64,000 nt of DNA, taken from Anniella stebbinsi. Lineage: Eukaryota; Chordata; Lepidosauria; Squamata; Anniellidae. Of the stretch, positions 11,216 through 24,236 are shown piece by piece (positions within the stretch are counted from its first letter, which is position 1; each line of letters begins with the position of its first letter). Position numbers and translations under genes: made by a program. The DNA is taken from positions 206,564,017 through 206,628,016 of the forward strand of contig JARDYH010000004.1 in assembly GCA_029215795.1 (NCBI GenBank), written 5' to 3'. The notes below the pieces were generated by a model, which worked only from the letters and a program-made list of their open reading frames with translations, had not been told where the DNA came from and did not search any database.

Positions 11216-11402
11216 TTCCTGTCAATGGCAGGATTTTGGGGTAGATTCCCAGGGCTCCCCTCAGCAGAACGATCAGGAGAGTCTTCAAATACAGGAAACC
11301 TGGCTTCCCACGTTTTGAAAGAATACCCTCAGAAGACCATAAGTCTAGAGTCTAAAATATTCTAACTACCCTACAGTGTCTCATGGGGATGTTTGATTTC
11401 CA

Positions 11403-11475
11403 TTTTATTTGATTTATTATATTTCTGTACAGCCCAACAGCCAAAGCTCTCTGGGTGGTTTAGTAGATATAAATG
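11403..11475 (-). repeat. LINE 3' tail (GCCCAATAGCC type)
   Basis: TACAGCCCAACAGCCAAAGC then TCTCTGGGTGGTTTAG matches the minus-strand tails at 35140-35240 and 56869-56960. Confidence 0.6.
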
Positions 11476-11515
11476 TCAGCTTCAATTTGGATGACCATTT
11501 TATGCTGGGCAAATA

Positions 11516-11572
11516 TTATAATAATAATAATAATATAATAATAATAATAATAATATAATAATAATAATAATT
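11516..11572 (+). repeat. (AAT)n microsatellite at LINE tail
   Basis: TAA/AAT triplets with periodic TATAAT interruptions, next to the tail of the minus-strand L2 at 11580-12440. Confidence 0.85.
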
Positions 11573-11579
11573 CTTACCT

Positions 11580-12440
11580 GCCTCTTCCTTTGGATTGAGG
11601 CGGGGAACAACATTTGTACAATAACAATATTAAAAGAGAATATAAAACAATCAACACATTTTTAAATTCTTGATTTAAAGTTCATCTGGGTAGGCCTGCC
11701 AGAAGAGGCTAGTTTTTATAGCTGCCTTAATCTCAGAGAGAGTATTAAATTGACGAATCTCCTCTGGCAGGCTATTCCAGAGTCTGGGAGCAGCAGAAGA
11801 GAAGGTCCTCTGGGTAACTGTTGTCATCCTAGTTTTGGCTGACTGAAGTAAATTCTTCCTAGAGGACCTGAGTGTGTGGGGCGGATTGTACACAAGAAGG
11901 CGATCCTGCAGGTAACCTGGATCCAAACCATGTAGGGCTTTAAAGGTAATAACCAACACTTTGTACTTCGCCTGAAAACTAATTGGCAGCCAGTGAAGTG
12001 ATTTTAAAGTTGGTGTAATATGGTCACCCCTAGGTGTACCGGTGACCAACCTGGCTGCCATATTTTGAACTAATTGAAGTTTCTGAACTAGGTACAATGG
12101 TAGCCTTATGTACAGCGCATTACAGAAGTCGAGCTTGAAGTTACCAGCGTGTGCACTACCGTCTTTAGGTCTTCCAACTCTAGGAAAGGGCGCAGCTGGT
12201 GCAGCAGCCGAAGCTGATAGTAGGAACTCCTGGCTGTCACATTTATCTGGGCTGTCATTTGGAGTGACGGATCCAGGAGCACCCCCAAGCTGTGAACGCA
12301 GTCTTTTAAGGGGAGTGTAGCCCCATCCAAAACTGGTTTGCACTCTCCAAACTCAGGTCGGAGCCCTTGACAGGAAGCACCTCCATCTTGTCTGGATTCA
12401 GCTTCCATGACCCTACCCTTTAAAGCCTGTTCCTGCTTAA
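11580..12440 (-). pseudogene. L2/CR1-clade LINE, 3' end of ORF2
   Basis: Minus-strand frames encode the C-terminal part of an L2-type ORF2: DCVHSLGVLLDPSLQM, YYQLRLLHQLRPFL, then in another frame KLQLVQNMAARLVTG, LHWLPISFQAKYKVLV and APRLWNSLPEEIR. The two parts are in different frames, so at least one frameshift lies near 12110. It ends in a GCCTCAATCC-type tail and an AAT-rich run. Inactive remnant. Confidence 0.85.
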
Positions 12441-12765
12441 AAACACAACACAACACAACTACCTGCACTCTTACCTGGCTCCTGTTAGCAGAGATGTACA
12501 TTGTCAATATTAATTTATGCCTTGTAGTTCTGGTTTTGCTACCTTGTCATCAGCATTAACAAGAGGCTCTAGCCCATGCATGGCATGCAAGCTTTTCATA
12601 GGGATTGGCTGTCTAGCCATTAACTATTTTTGTTCCTGCCAATGAAGAGAATAGGATCTTTTCAAGCGACTCCTGAAAATAAGTGTAATGATTTTGTATC
12701 ATTTTCAGTGTTCTTGCTCAAGACATATGATTCATGAGTGGGCACAGCTGAAAACTCTGCACATT

Positions 12766-12953
12766 TAGATTTATATTCTGCCTTTCCTCTAGGACCTCAC
12801 AACAGTATACATGGTTGTCGCTCCCTCCATTTTATATTCACAACTCTGTGAAGTAGGTTAGGCTGATAGTGACTGGCCCGTTGTTACCCAATGTGGGGAT
12901 TAAATTCAGATCTCCAATCCTGTTCCGATACTCTAACCATTGCCTCGCATGGG
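12766..12953 (-). repeat. tRNA-derived SINE
   Basis: TTATATTCTGCCTTTCCTC, AACTCTGTGAAGTAGGTTAG, GGGGATTAAATTCAGATCTC (B-box reversed) and CTCTAACCATTGC (A-box reversed). Full-length type of the SINE also at 47530-47757. Confidence 0.75.
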
Positions 12954-13196
12954 CTCTACTATGTTGTACTATTGCTGTTTTTAGTTTTTTTAATCCATGT
13001 TTGCTACTCTGAGAAGCTACTGACTGAAGAAAGAGAGGAGATACAACATTTTCTAAATAAAATGATTAAAGGTGTGGCTGAATACTGGTAAAGTATAGGA
13101 TCCTTTGCAGAAGGGAGTCATCTATTTGAAGGCATTCTCTGTTTGAAGAGCTGTCTGCTCCAAGTCCAATTTAAAGACAAAGAGGACATTCAGACA

Positions 13197-13550
13197 GGGG
13201 GGAAATCGTGTTTCCTTACTGTTGCTCTGCTTCCTGCTTCTCTTCCACATTTAAAATGAGCTGAATTACATGGGAAGACAGCAGCGACCACATGGCCTGT
13301 AATGTAAAACCTCCCAGCCCATACAGTTTAATGAGACTGTGCCCTCTAGGGGGAATTTTATAGCACAACTTTGACTGCACATAGCAGGAAATCCTGACAA
13401 ATCCCAACATATTTCAGAACAATTGGGGGTTCTGAGGTTTATTTTTTTATGAAAAAACTGGGAAAAGGCATGGAAGACATGCAGGAGGCTCACATCATCA
13501 TCAAAATGACCTGTGAACATCCATGAGTGGCCAGTCACTCGCTCATTTAA
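13197..13550 (+). repeat. Dispersed repeat family C, divergent copy
   Basis: GGGGGAAATCGTGTTTCCTT, then CAGGAAATCCTG, ATGAAAAAACTGG, GCAGGAGGCTCACATCATCA and GAACATCCATGAGTGG parallel 10860-11160. Confidence 0.5.
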
Positions 13551-14929
13551 AGAAGGCCAAGAGTCCTAAGAAGAAACAGCAGGAGCCATGAAGTTGCCCA
13601 TCAGGAGTTTGCACCTTGGCAGCAGACTGGGCAAGAACACAGGTCACCTGGCCAGAATTTTCTCCACTATGATGAGATGTATTTCATTTCAATCAAAATT
13701 ATAGTATTTCTATTTTTTCATCTGTAATTATGATTTAGGATATGCATATTTTATCAAAATTTATGTCTTCTCCCCCCTCCTTTTTTAGCATGTCATAAGT
13801 TGCCACCCTTGTGGGGGCAGACCTCAGGCTTGTGGGATCTGCTTTGTTTTTTCAAGAACCTCAAAAATCCTCAATTGGATTCTATTGCAAAAAAGACAAA
13901 AAAGAATTCTGAGCCCATGTATTTGAGTATCAGAACTGGAGTTCTCATTGTGGACAGAGAAAGAAGTGAGGAAATAATGACAAAGACATCGGAGCTTGGG
14001 ATAACTAGGGCCTCTTTATTTGGATCTGCATGTGAGAGTGCAGGAATCTAATCAATCCTTTCTCCAGGCAACTAGCCTGCATTATGAGCAAGCCACTCAG
14101 CCAAGCCAGGAGTCTGGTAGAACCCAGCTCCTTTCTTAAGCTGCATGTGTGTGATTGGGGAAGACACCACCCCATGTCATCCCTGCCTGGTGCTGCACAA
14201 CTCCAAGTAGGTGAGACAGGGAGGTCCCCAAAGGAAGCAGTATCCTGACTCGAAAGTGGCACAGCCCCCAAGGAGAAGGCCTCCAAATCAAGACGTGCTG
14301 GCAGGTGGGAATAGGGCATCCTTCCACACACAAAATCCCTTCTGGTTACCCCAAGCTTTATTTCAGCAGTAACATTTCGGGTGTAGGGTCATTTTGTCAC
14401 TGACATTTTGTCACAGTTGGCAGTCAGAAATTCTTGCCGATCTAATGTGGGTTACCCAGAGATCGACCATAGATCCAGATCTACCTTCTGCCCACCTCTT
14501 CTCTATTGCAGCTGAAACCTTAGCAATGACCACTGAAATCAACGACTCTTACTTCCAAGCATTGTGCTTAGAGTGTTTTACAAAATAACTAAGGTACAGT
14601 TCTTTCTAGGTATTTGTGTTCGTTCAGGTGAGAAACAGCTAGCATGTTTCTATGCATACAGTAAGGTCAGAATGAACCCTTCTCTATTGTGTTGAATCCA
14701 TTTCCCACCTTATCTCTACTTTCTTCTTTTTGTTAATTGAATTGCAGCAAGAAACTGCCACAAAATGAATCTTAGATGCAGATATTTACTTACCCAGAGA
14801 CCATTTTCTTCTTGTTTTTTATGTTTTTGTGCAAACTTTTAGCCTGTTAAAACACTTTTTATGTCATAGGGAGATACTAAAAAAATTAATTTCGGCACAA
14901 TCCTTTGCGTGTTTAGACCCCCCCCCAAA

Positions 14930-15002
14930 GAAAAGCCTACAATTCCCAGCATGCTCCAGTCAGCAGGGCTGGCTGGAGAAATGCTGGGAGTTGTATGACT
15001 TT
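14930..15002. repeat. Short palindromic repeat
   Basis: TACAATTCCCAGCATGCTCC pairs with AATGCTGGGAGTTGTATGA. Related to the ACAACTCCCA palindrome family. Confidence 0.6.
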
Positions 15003-15136
15003 TTTTTTGTTACAGTAGCTGCTTTTATGAAACATGAAACAGAAATAGCTGCAGGAGCATCACATACTTTTCCAAAACACACTTGAATATAGAACCCAAT
15101 GAAATTAATAAGATCCAGTCAATGTGGGTGTGTGAC

Positions 15137-15364
15137 CCACTCTGGGGGGTGGGTGGCGGTTCCAATTTCGCTGGGGCTGTAAATCCATTCTGGGTTTCAG
15201 TCACAACCAGCCAGAATTCTAAAGGAGCTATCCAAGGTGATGAATTCTATCAACCAAATAAGCTCAGAGCTTTGGATAGCTACTTTAGAGTTCTGGCTGG
15301 TCCTGACTGAAACCCAGAGCAGGTTCAAAGAACCACGGAAAGAAGAACTGCCAGCCTCCACTGG
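15137..15364. mobile_element. Fold-back element, family F, copy 1
   Basis: CATTCTGGGTTTCAGTCAC and CAGCCAGAATTCTAAAGGAG pair with CTTTAGAGTTCTGGCTGG and CTGACTGAAACCCAGAG. A better-preserved copy is at 39675-39892. Confidence 0.65.
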
Positions 15365-15609
15365 ATCCACTCCCTATGAGCAGCCACTGGTGATAAATTG
15401 GCACACAGCAAGCTCAAACTGTTCTGAAACACCATTTTTAAGGAAGTGTAATGAATTTGAATCATTTTTTTTCACTGTTCTTGCTCATGGCATAAGATGT
15501 AACAGTGGGCCCAGCTGAAAGCTCAGCATAACAACTGGACTGATCAGCTGACACTCTAGTATGCATAACAATTGGGAGGAAGAAACCAGTTGTCAATGTA
15601 CTGTGGTAT

Positions 15610-15975
15610 TCTCATTGGCATCAAGGGTGGGCATGGTCGGGCAGCTTTCGAGGGCTCACACTCCAGCAGGGGCCCAGTGACAAGACCCCACTGGAATTGC
15701 TTCTCATTGTGACCATTGGAACTTGGGCCAAATCTACACCTTGTGTCAAATCATTATGAAAGTGGAATAAAAAAGCCGGAAATAACACCATGAAAGTGGT
15801 ATATGGTTTGTGTCATGTGCCCCAACATTGATCAGTGCACTTCAATACCACTATAAAGCAGTGGTGTAGATCTAGCCTTGCTCATTCAACTCCCTCTTGC
15901 TCTGGCTCACACAGTGTTGGTGGTGAGAAGGAGGAGCAGTAATACCGCTGGTTCTCTGCCATTCACTACCACAAG
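15610..15975 (+). repeat. Dispersed repeat family R, split by a MITE
   Basis: GGCATCAAGGGTGGGCA at the left and GGTGGTGAGAAGGAGGAGCA at the right parallel 820-1000. The middle holds the 15726-15877 MITE, and element X begins at the right edge. Confidence 0.55.
15726..15877. mobile_element. Short TIR element (TCTACAC MITE)
   Basis: Ends GGCCAAATCTACACC and, reversed, GGCTAGATCTACACC, flanked by TTG on both sides (15723-15725, 15878-15880). Internal ATGAAAGTGG words are symmetric. Confidence 0.7.
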
Positions 15976-17209
15976 ATTAATGGAGGCACAGCCATGCCTT
16001 CATTGTTAAGGGCCATCAGTAAAAAACACATTCCGCCATGTTAAAGTGATAATGGGGGGGGGTCATTCTAACAGCCATAAAATCGAAAACGTTTCATCAA
16101 CCTTTCTGAAATTTACAGGTGCCAGAAAGAAATGTTTGTTTTACATTACCTGAAAATTTCAAGAAGATTGGTGAAAGATTGAGGGAAGGAGAACAGTTTA
16201 AGTTAGAAAAGGAATACAAACCTCTCTCCCTGCTTTTGTAAAATTTACTTCCAGGTTGCTACTTTTTGTGCTCACCATTTGCATAATTTCGACAGCCTTA
16301 TTAATTAATCCAGTGGTAGGGTCTTCTTCCTCCTCGACTGTAGTTGATAGAAAACTTTTCGTTTTTTAAAAATTCCCTTCGGTTGACTTTTAAGGACTAT
16401 TTTAACCTCTCATTCAAGTCAATGAGGCGGCCATCTTCCCTCATAACACGACACTGACACACGCTCAGTAGCGTCGCTCTCCACCCTCCTCCTGCCTTAG
16501 AATGTGGGGTGGGTGAGTGAAATGGCCGCTGCCTCTAGCACAGGCCTTTTGAGTGAAGAAGAAGAAGAGTTTCTCTTTTCTCTTCTGGAACATGCATTCC
16601 TTTGGCTCTGAGAGTATTTTGGGCTATCTTCATAAGGCCAGTTTGCTCCGTTGCTCCCTGGTGAAGCAGGGTGTGGTTCTTCTGGATCCATGACAACCTG
16701 ATCTTCAGATCTCTCCTGGGAATAGGTGGCTATACCTTTCTTTCTATCCCCCCCACCCCATACACACACAGTGCTCCTTCCCTCTTTTCTAAGAGTTTGG
16801 TCCATACTGCTATTAGTTTGGGCTGGTGTTACGTTTTAAGTACAATATTGAAACCTTTCAAAGGTTTGACTTGCAATGATGGGAGTTGTAGTCCAACACC
16901 TTTGGAGGGCACCAGGTTGGGGAAGGGCTGCTCTAAACAAAAAAAGAGAAGTAGGTGGCCCTAAGTTGTTCGTGATCAGTTTTCCACAACCCCACAGTCA
17001 CCTCTGCATATCATATTCTCCACCCTGTCCTCATGGTTTATCTGCTTTGGGAGAATGAGAATTTCACTTGCACTTTCTGCCTCCTTAGGGAGGATGTGGC
17101 GTTAAGGCTTGGGAGCCTTAACTCCCAATTTCCCTGCTTTTTGGTGCTTCGTTGGAAACTGTAGAGCCTTAACATTGTTTTTGTAAACTGTAGGTTTTTT
17201 GTTTAATGA
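15976..17209 (+). mobile_element. Element X, short internally deleted copy (1.23 kb)
   Basis: Starts ATTAATGGAGGCACAGCC and ends TTTTTTGTTTAATGA. 15976-16858 matches 44745-45655 and 16868-17209 matches 49978-50323, but the 4.3 kb between those blocks in the long copy is absent here. No transposase and no clear terminal repeats or target duplication are visible, so the class is unknown. Confidence 0.75.
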
Positions 17210-17211
17210 AT

Positions 17212-17465
17212 ATAGTAATGGTCAACAATTTGGATGGCTTTCAAAGTGAGTTGGATAAATTCCTGGAGAAAGCTGTCAATGGCTACTAGTCCCAATGGCT
17301 ATGTGCTACCTCCAGTATCAGGCAGTTGCTGGAGAACATAGGCAGGAGGGTGTTGTTGCACTTGTGTCCTGCTTGTGGGCTCCTTGTTGACACCTGGTTG
17401 GCCACTGTGTGAACAGAGTGTTGGACCCTTGGCCTGATCTAGCATGGCTCTTCTTAGGTTCTTAT
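17212..17465 (+). repeat. Retroposon-like repeat family S
   Basis: TTGGATGGCTTTCAAAGTG, AATGGCTACTAGTCCC, GCTACCTCCAGTATCAG, TCCTGCTTGTGGGCTCC and GATCTAGCATGGCTCTTCTT in order, nearly full length. A family R fragment follows at 17465-17610. Confidence 0.7.
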
Positions 17466-17845
17466 GCCTGTCAAGCAAGCAAGTGGTACAAATGATGAGA
17501 AAGAGGATGAGGAGCAATAGCAGTTGGAGACAATGGTGATGAGAAGATAGACTCACTGAGGGAGGCAGCCCATTAATGGTCCTCAAAAGACCTGGAGCCA
17601 GCCCTTCCCTCATTGAGACAATATACCTATATGCACGCTGTACCATTTCAGACTTTAGATAGGACCTTACATGATGCAATGCTTCCATATTTATGGGGGG
17701 GGGGGGAGAAAGAATTCCAACACATAGAAAGGTAGCATGTTAGGAAGACAGTTAGGTAAGAACCTTCTGCCTGAAATTTAGGGTGCTATGTGAAAGGACA
17801 TTGTTGTTGCTGCTGTTAATGTGGTAGAGCATCCAGTCTGATGAG

Positions 17846-17848
<3 letters not shown>

Positions 17849-17891
<43 letters not shown>
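17849..17891 (+). repeat. (AAT)n microsatellite
   Basis: About 14 uninterrupted AAT units. Confidence 0.95.
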
Positions 17892-17892
<1 letters not shown>

Positions 17893-19195
17893 CTGCAATC
17901 TGAAATGGTACAGCCCAGCCAAGTTTACCACCTTAATGAGTGCAAGGTCTTTGATTCAAGGCTTTGCAAATCACCACACCAAAGATGATTTGTTTTCAAA
18001 TATCAAATAATCATAAGATACCACAAATGGCCGAAATGGGTAGTAATTTGTATTCTCAGACAATGTTTGATGCTCGCAAATCTGCTCTAGTGTTGTTGAG
18101 GATGGAGAGTGTTTATCAATTAATTCTCATTTATTACTGAAGGTATTTTGGACCGGTTTCCACAAATTCTATTCTGGAAAGGTGCCTCCATGTGTTTTTG
18201 GATGCATCAGTTAAGTATTTTCTATTGTAAATGACTGACAGAGAGACAGAAGGCATTTGAATGCTGCAATACGTGTTTCTGTGGAAGGGGGAAATGGAGC
18301 TAAAACTCGTTACAACTTCAATTCAGCTGAAATGTACCTTTTAATGTGTTACATCAAGTAAATGTATAATTGTTATGGCTTGGGACCTAGACTGCTCTGC
18401 ATCAGAGAAGAGGGTCAAAAGACACAGAAGGTGTAAGGGATTAGTTTCATGAACTGCCTCAAGAGGAGCCTGTAGTTGAAGCAATTTTCTGACTAAACCA
18501 GCTTTTCCCAACATGGTGCCTTCCGGATTTTTTGACATCAACTCCCATCACTTGTCTCAGTATGTTGGAACAGGAGGCAGGGCTTGGTTCACACAACCTC
18601 TCAAGTCTACTGAGGATCACTATTGTCTCCAGTCCAGTTCCGGGGCATCATTTCATTTTCCCTGCCTGTGTCAGTTGATCTTGTCATAAACTGCTAGTAA
18701 GCCCTTGCAGGCTTCATCATGGATCTGGGGGGGCCAATGATGATACTGTTAAGTTTGAAATGGAGCCAGGCATTGGGCTGGATTGAATGATCTTCTTCTC
18801 TGGTTCACTCCCCATTTATATGATGAAGAGGAGGGGTGAGAATGCACCTTCCCACTCAGCCAGTGCATCTGTCCTGTCTCTGATGCCATTAGGCATTCAC
18901 GCTTGAGCATAATGTTTGAAAAGTTATACACATGGAAAAACAACACATTGATCCAGGATCTCACATTCAATATCTTAGATAAAATACAAGAACTAGGATT
19001 TTACCCATGTAGGCCTATTTTAACATTATGACCACATGTGTCAGAGGTGCAACAGATGCCCTTGGTGGACAGGGAAGATGGGTGAACTTCTGCTACCCTC
19101 CAGTGAGTGATATCAGAAAAACATTGACAGTCTGGTTCATTGGTTTGGTGGATTAAACTAATGGTTTGAAGATTCATAAAGTAGAAGGAAATAGA
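17892..19195. other. Unassigned intergenic sequence
   Basis: No exon seen. A partial ACAACTCCCA-type repeat lies at 18500-18560. Confidence 0.45.
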
Positions 19196-19342
19196 ACAGC
19201 TTTTTCCAACTTGGTGCCTTCCAGATGTTGTGGACTATAACTCCCACCATCCCTGACCATCAGTTATACTGGCTGGGGCTGATGGGAATAGTTGTCCAAA
19301 CATCTGGAGGGCACCAGTTTGGGGAAAGCTGGTCTATTCTCT
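19196..19342. repeat. Palindromic repeat (ACAACTCCCA family), complete copy
   Basis: TTGGTGCCTTCCAGATGTT ... ATAACTCCCACCATCCCTG pairs with GGGCTGATGGGAATAGTTG ... CATCTGGAGGGCACCAG. Other copies: 33538-33655, 36640-36780, 36940-37045, 40608-40733, 48735-48870, 52458-52585. Partial: 21727-21785, 24237-24350, 24410-24515, 49265-49315. Confidence 0.8.
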
Positions 19343-20500
19343 TCTACTTTTTAAATCACAGCACACATGTTTTAGAGATGCAAGAGATTTAAAAATCTTT
19401 CCCCTGTTGGAACTGATCACAATAGGGGTGTGTGTGCGGGTGTGGATTTCCTTTAAGCAGTTGTTTACATATGAAGCTTATAATTTGGCTTTCTTTCTTT
19501 GTCTATCTAAATCTTTAATTAAATATACTGTGATCAGGCGCCTCTAGCGTGAAGAATTTTATTTGTTCTTAGTTTATCTATAGACACGCTGTGATGTGCT
19601 AATTCATGGGGTGGTGCACAGTGTGTAATTTAGGAATGTTTTAATGCTTGAAGGCCATGAAGACAAAGAAGCCAGAAAGGAAGGGACAGATCCTGATTTG
19701 CCACCAATCCTTAAACGTGGATCGGAAGGTAGCAGGCTTAGGCTGAGTCCCTATAACTTACCTGAGAGTGATTGAACGAAACTAGGACTACAAGTCATCT
19801 TTTCAGCAATTGGGTTGTTTTGCTATCCATGCTGCCTATGGTAGTTTTAGTCTGTTCAAACACTGTATTAGTCTGTAATATCTTGAGGTAAAGAGACTAA
19901 TCAGGCCTTTTCTTAGCACAAATGTGCCTAGTTAATAAGTGCTCATGGCAGCAAAACAAAAAATGCTTTTCCATGCCAAGAAAAAGAGAAGGACGGATTG
20001 AATGCATGGTGGAGATAGTAATTAGAAAACAGCAAGTGTTGTAAAAATATACATCAGGGGAGGTGATACAGAATTTCTGCCCTGATAAGGTGGCTATCTT
20101 TGGGGCACCCTCATCACCAGCAGCTTTCCTGCATCAGGTCAGAGGTTACTCAGCATTGTGAGTATGCTTAATTATCTGATGACACATGGTCCAGCAAAGT
20201 GCTAAGAAATGAGTTTGGTGGAATAGGAATGCTCCTACGTCTATGCAATGGTGGGTATGATGACTTAGCAGGCATAATAAGGAAGCTAGCTGATTTAAAT
20301 GACGGTTTTGATGCTTAAATGTTCAGCAATGTTCAGATTCCTTATTATGGCTGCTTAGTCATAAACACTGTTTCTCCCTTCTTTCTATATAGATGCCTAT
20401 ACAGGAACTTCTGTCCTCTTGGTTCAACCTTTTAATTTTGGTGGAAAATGTTCACCCTTTAGAGAAAGAAAATAAGTGCTGCATGCTTTTAAGTTACACT
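19343..20500. other. Unassigned intergenic sequence
   Basis: AT-rich, with no coding or repeat signature I can name. Confidence 0.5.
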
Positions 20501-21090
20501 GGCCCTATACAGAGCTAATGCCTAACCATGGTTCAGTGTTACACCTGATTAACTAAACCATAGTTAAGGACTGGCTACCACAAACTGTGGTAAGAAGCCA
20601 TGATTAAAAGTGGGATTTCTAAACCATAGATTCTCTTAACCATGCATAAGCATGCTATCTGCACTGAGCAAACCATGGGTAATGGCATTTCCCTACCTTT
20701 CTGGCATTTTTTGCATTGTGATGTGGAGATCTTGCTGCCATCTCCCTATAAATACTCTCTGAGGACAGGTCTTAGCTTGACAAACTAAATCATTAATGCC
20801 TACGTTAGTACATAATGCCAAGCCATGGTTTATATTAACCATGGTTTGTTGCTTTAGCCATGAATTGTCTTGCAGACGAGCAAACAAACTGTGGCTTGTT
20901 TTCCCTATTTCTGGTTTGTTTCTCTTCTGGCAATTTTGCCAGCCTTCAGAGGGGTTTCATTTTCAGACATTATGTACACTATGACAAAATAGATCTCCAC
21001 AAACCACACCATGGACCAGTGTATTTTTTCACTGCATATCTAGGTCATTAACCAGGACTAAGGCAACAAACCATGGTTAGAGTTAAGTAT
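20501..21090. repeat. AACCATGGTT-rich repeat region
   Basis: Many AACCATGG/CCATGGTT words in both orientations (20527, 20821-20848, 21071), giving small hairpins. Probably one or more degraded TIR elements; borders unclear. Confidence 0.45.
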
Positions 21091-21554
21091 TCTATATGCA
21101 CCTGACCACTATCTCATTCACACAGAATAAAGAACTTTAAACTTTTTCCATTAAAATCTCATTGTGCCCTTCATTATGGAGCTGCGCGGCTCCACTAAGG
21201 CTAATAATTGACAGTCCAACCACAGTTGTGAAAATATTTGACTCAGATTATAGTGAAAATTTGCATTAGAAACTCATGAAGGAATTACATTCACTGCAGC
21301 AAATAAGCAGAGTAGAGTCAGAGCTTGTAGCACATCTGCCCTGCTTTTCTATTTGGCCCCAGTTTCAGGTTGATCTATTTGAAGGCCAAGGAGATGCATT
21401 CACATCAAATACATTTTACATGTACACTCTTTTCAGAAACACAGTCCGGTTTCCGCTATCTATTCACTTAAGTAATCTTTAAAACGTTTAACCTTTTAAA
21501 AAGTAGCTCATGCAAATACTTTTTAAGGATTACACAAGAGGAAAGTATTTTATT

Positions 21555-21690
21555 CTTTTAAATACTGTATTTTATATTTGTGACTGTTTATATTTTAGTC
21601 TTTTAATTGCTGTAATCTGCCCAGACAACGTTGGTTGTTGGGTGGATTAAACACCTCATAAACAAACAAACAAACAAATAAATAAAATCA
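21555..21690 (+). repeat. LINE 3' tail with A-rich end
   Basis: TGTAATCTGCCCAGACAACG then GTTGGGTGGATTAAAC and (AAACA)n/(AAAT)n, a variant of the 57340-57440 tail. Confidence 0.55.
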
Positions 21691-21966
21691 AATAAAGTCA
21701 GTTGTGGCCATCCTCATTCTAGAGCAGACTTGCCCAATCTGGCACCCTCCAGACGTGTTGGACTTCAACTCCCATTGTTCCCAGTTAGCATGGAATGGTA
21801 GGATACTGGAAACAGGATTGTGTTTTTGACAATACTGTACATGTAAGAGATGTTTGTCATATAACTATTGTAGCGGAAAAGATAAAGGGGCACCTTAACT
21901 TTGGCTAGAGAGGCAAAGACATCCAGCAATACCTCTTTTGTTTTTGATTTTTTTAGCTGCAACATT

Positions 21967-22012
21967 TAATCAATCAATCAATCAATCAATCAATCATCAA
22001 TCAATCAATTAT
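21967..22012 (+). repeat. (AATC)n microsatellite
   Basis: Tandem AATC units with one slip at about 21996, followed by an AT-rich stretch that may be a minus-strand LINE tail to about 22140. Confidence 0.9.
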
Positions 22013-22179
22013 ATTTACTACCTTTATATACTGCTTCACATGTAAACAATTCTGGAGTGGTGAACAATAAAAAAATCAGAGTAAAACACCGTATTAAAAT
22101 TTTAAAACAACAACAACAACAACTGAATACCAATAAAAACTGTGGTTGGTCAATCAAGGAAGACTTGTTGAAATAAAGA

Positions 22180-24236
22180 TTTTTTTCAGCAGGTGCTGAA
22201 AACAAGACAATATTGGTGTCTTCCTAACCAACAGAGGCAGAGCTCCAGAGTTCCATACAAAGGAAGCCATGAAACCTCCTCTCCCAGCACTCAAGCTGAG
22301 CCACACACAACTGTCAAAGGGGAGCGAAGAGCTGGGAACCAGGAAACAGAGCCAAGGGACACACCAGAACCAGGAAGACAAGTTTCCAGGCTAAACAGGA
22401 AGGACCCCGGGTGTCCAGAGTAAGCAGAGCTAGGCTGCAGCCTGAGTGCAGTTCACTGCTAGGAAGATATTTAAAACTGCTATTCTGACCACTTACTACA
22501 TAGAGCTACTGTACCAAACATCAGAGATTCCAAGTTCTAGCCCTGTTGGCTCATGACAATACTACACTGACTCCAACATTAGGCCAATATATACCAACAG
22601 AACAATATAGGTTTAAATCTGTGCAGAGTGAGAAACACATGCAATGGTGATAGGGTGGCCACTTATGAATCATTGAAAAAAAAGGACATGCTTTGTCCCC
22701 AAAAAAGAGGACCAAAGAAGGCAGTGAGTTGCATAAAATGCGCATGTGCTAATTTATATGTATAGCGGCACATTTAGAAGATTATTATTTAAATAGAAAT
22801 ACAGGACATCTCACTAAAGCGAGGAAGACCGTGACCAAGTGACCAGTGTGCCTGCCTCTTCAGCCTGCTGTCCAGGTGCAAACCGATGTTTCTTTGTCTT
22901 TTACAACAGAATTGGACAGGGCAGCCCTTTCGAACAGAGGGTGGTTTCAAACAGAGGACAGTTGTCTGGCAGCCCTTCAAAGAGAGGACTGTCCTCTGTA
23001 AAAGAGGACACATGGTGGTCCCCAAAACCTTCAAGACCAACTCATGGTTCATCTTTCTAGGCAACCTCAATTGCTTCACGTGTCAAATTACAAATATTCA
23101 TTTCTTGATTGCCCATGGTTCTTACATTTATGGCTCATTCTGTAGTAGCCTGTTGCTGATGCTGACACCCAAAACTCACATTGCTCGTGGTTAAATCAAT
23201 ACATAAGAAAGCAGTGAACCAGTGTTGTGCAACGCCAGAATTTCATTGGTCCCAAGAAGCATAGTTTATTACATTTACCGTAAATTTAAGTGGGAGGAGG
23301 TAAACTTTTTATTTTTAAATTGCTCTTTGGTGAGTGAAATGATCAGATAAGCTGCATGCACATCATACGCTGCTCAACCTACATGGCCTCTCTTTGGCCT
23401 TATTTGCCATTTCCTTCCTTTCAAAGAACATGCAGCTTTAAAAAAAATCTCTTCGCCATGGGGGTGGGTGGGTGAGAGATCATCAGTCTTTGAGTGAACA
23501 CTTTGGCTAGGCCACAAAACAGAAGGATTTTCATTCTGTAGAGGATTGGCAAGAGAAATAATTCCTGCTGGAATTGCCCAGGAATTGAACTTTTCAGCAT
23601 TATGCAAATACAGGCAGACTACACCTCTACAGCAGCGAATAGCTCACTTATTTAACAAAACTTTTAAACAGCTTCCAGAGCCGGTTGCTGATCAAATGGA
23701 AGATAGTGGAAGGAGCTATCTGACAAATAACCATATGAAGTTATATTCAGGACTAACCACGGGCCCAATTCATACGTTGAAAATGAATTAGGATTCGAAT
23801 ATTCACCAACCGCAGCAATGTCCAATCTTCCAATACATGTACAAGTGGACATGATACCTTTATAACTGGACCTGTCTGTTCCTGTGGCTTTAACAGAATC
23901 CCAATGTGCACCAGCAATTTATAGTCCAGCTTCCAACTCCTTCACCAACCTGTTGCCCTCCAGCAGGGCTGGCCTAAGACGTTTTGCTGCTGAAGCAAAA
24001 AACAAGATGACGCCCTCTCCTGTTCCATATACGAAAGGTGACTGGATTGTTTCTTCAACACACTGACAATGGAACAGCATCCTCCACTGCACTTGAAGGC
24101 AGCAGGTTAGCTTTGGGGGGCACAATGCAGGCTACTTGGCACTCAGTTCTTTCCTCCAATACCTTGATGCCACCTCCTAGTATCTGCTGCCTAAGGTGAC
24201 TGCATCACTATGCCTAATGGTAGGGCCAACCCTGGC
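22180..24236. other. Intergenic; mostly unassigned
   Basis: 22820-23035 repeats GAGGACAGTTGTCTGGCAG and AGAGGACTGTCCTCTGTAAA-type phrases also found near 3.22-3.35 kb. The rest shows no recognised element. Confidence 0.4.
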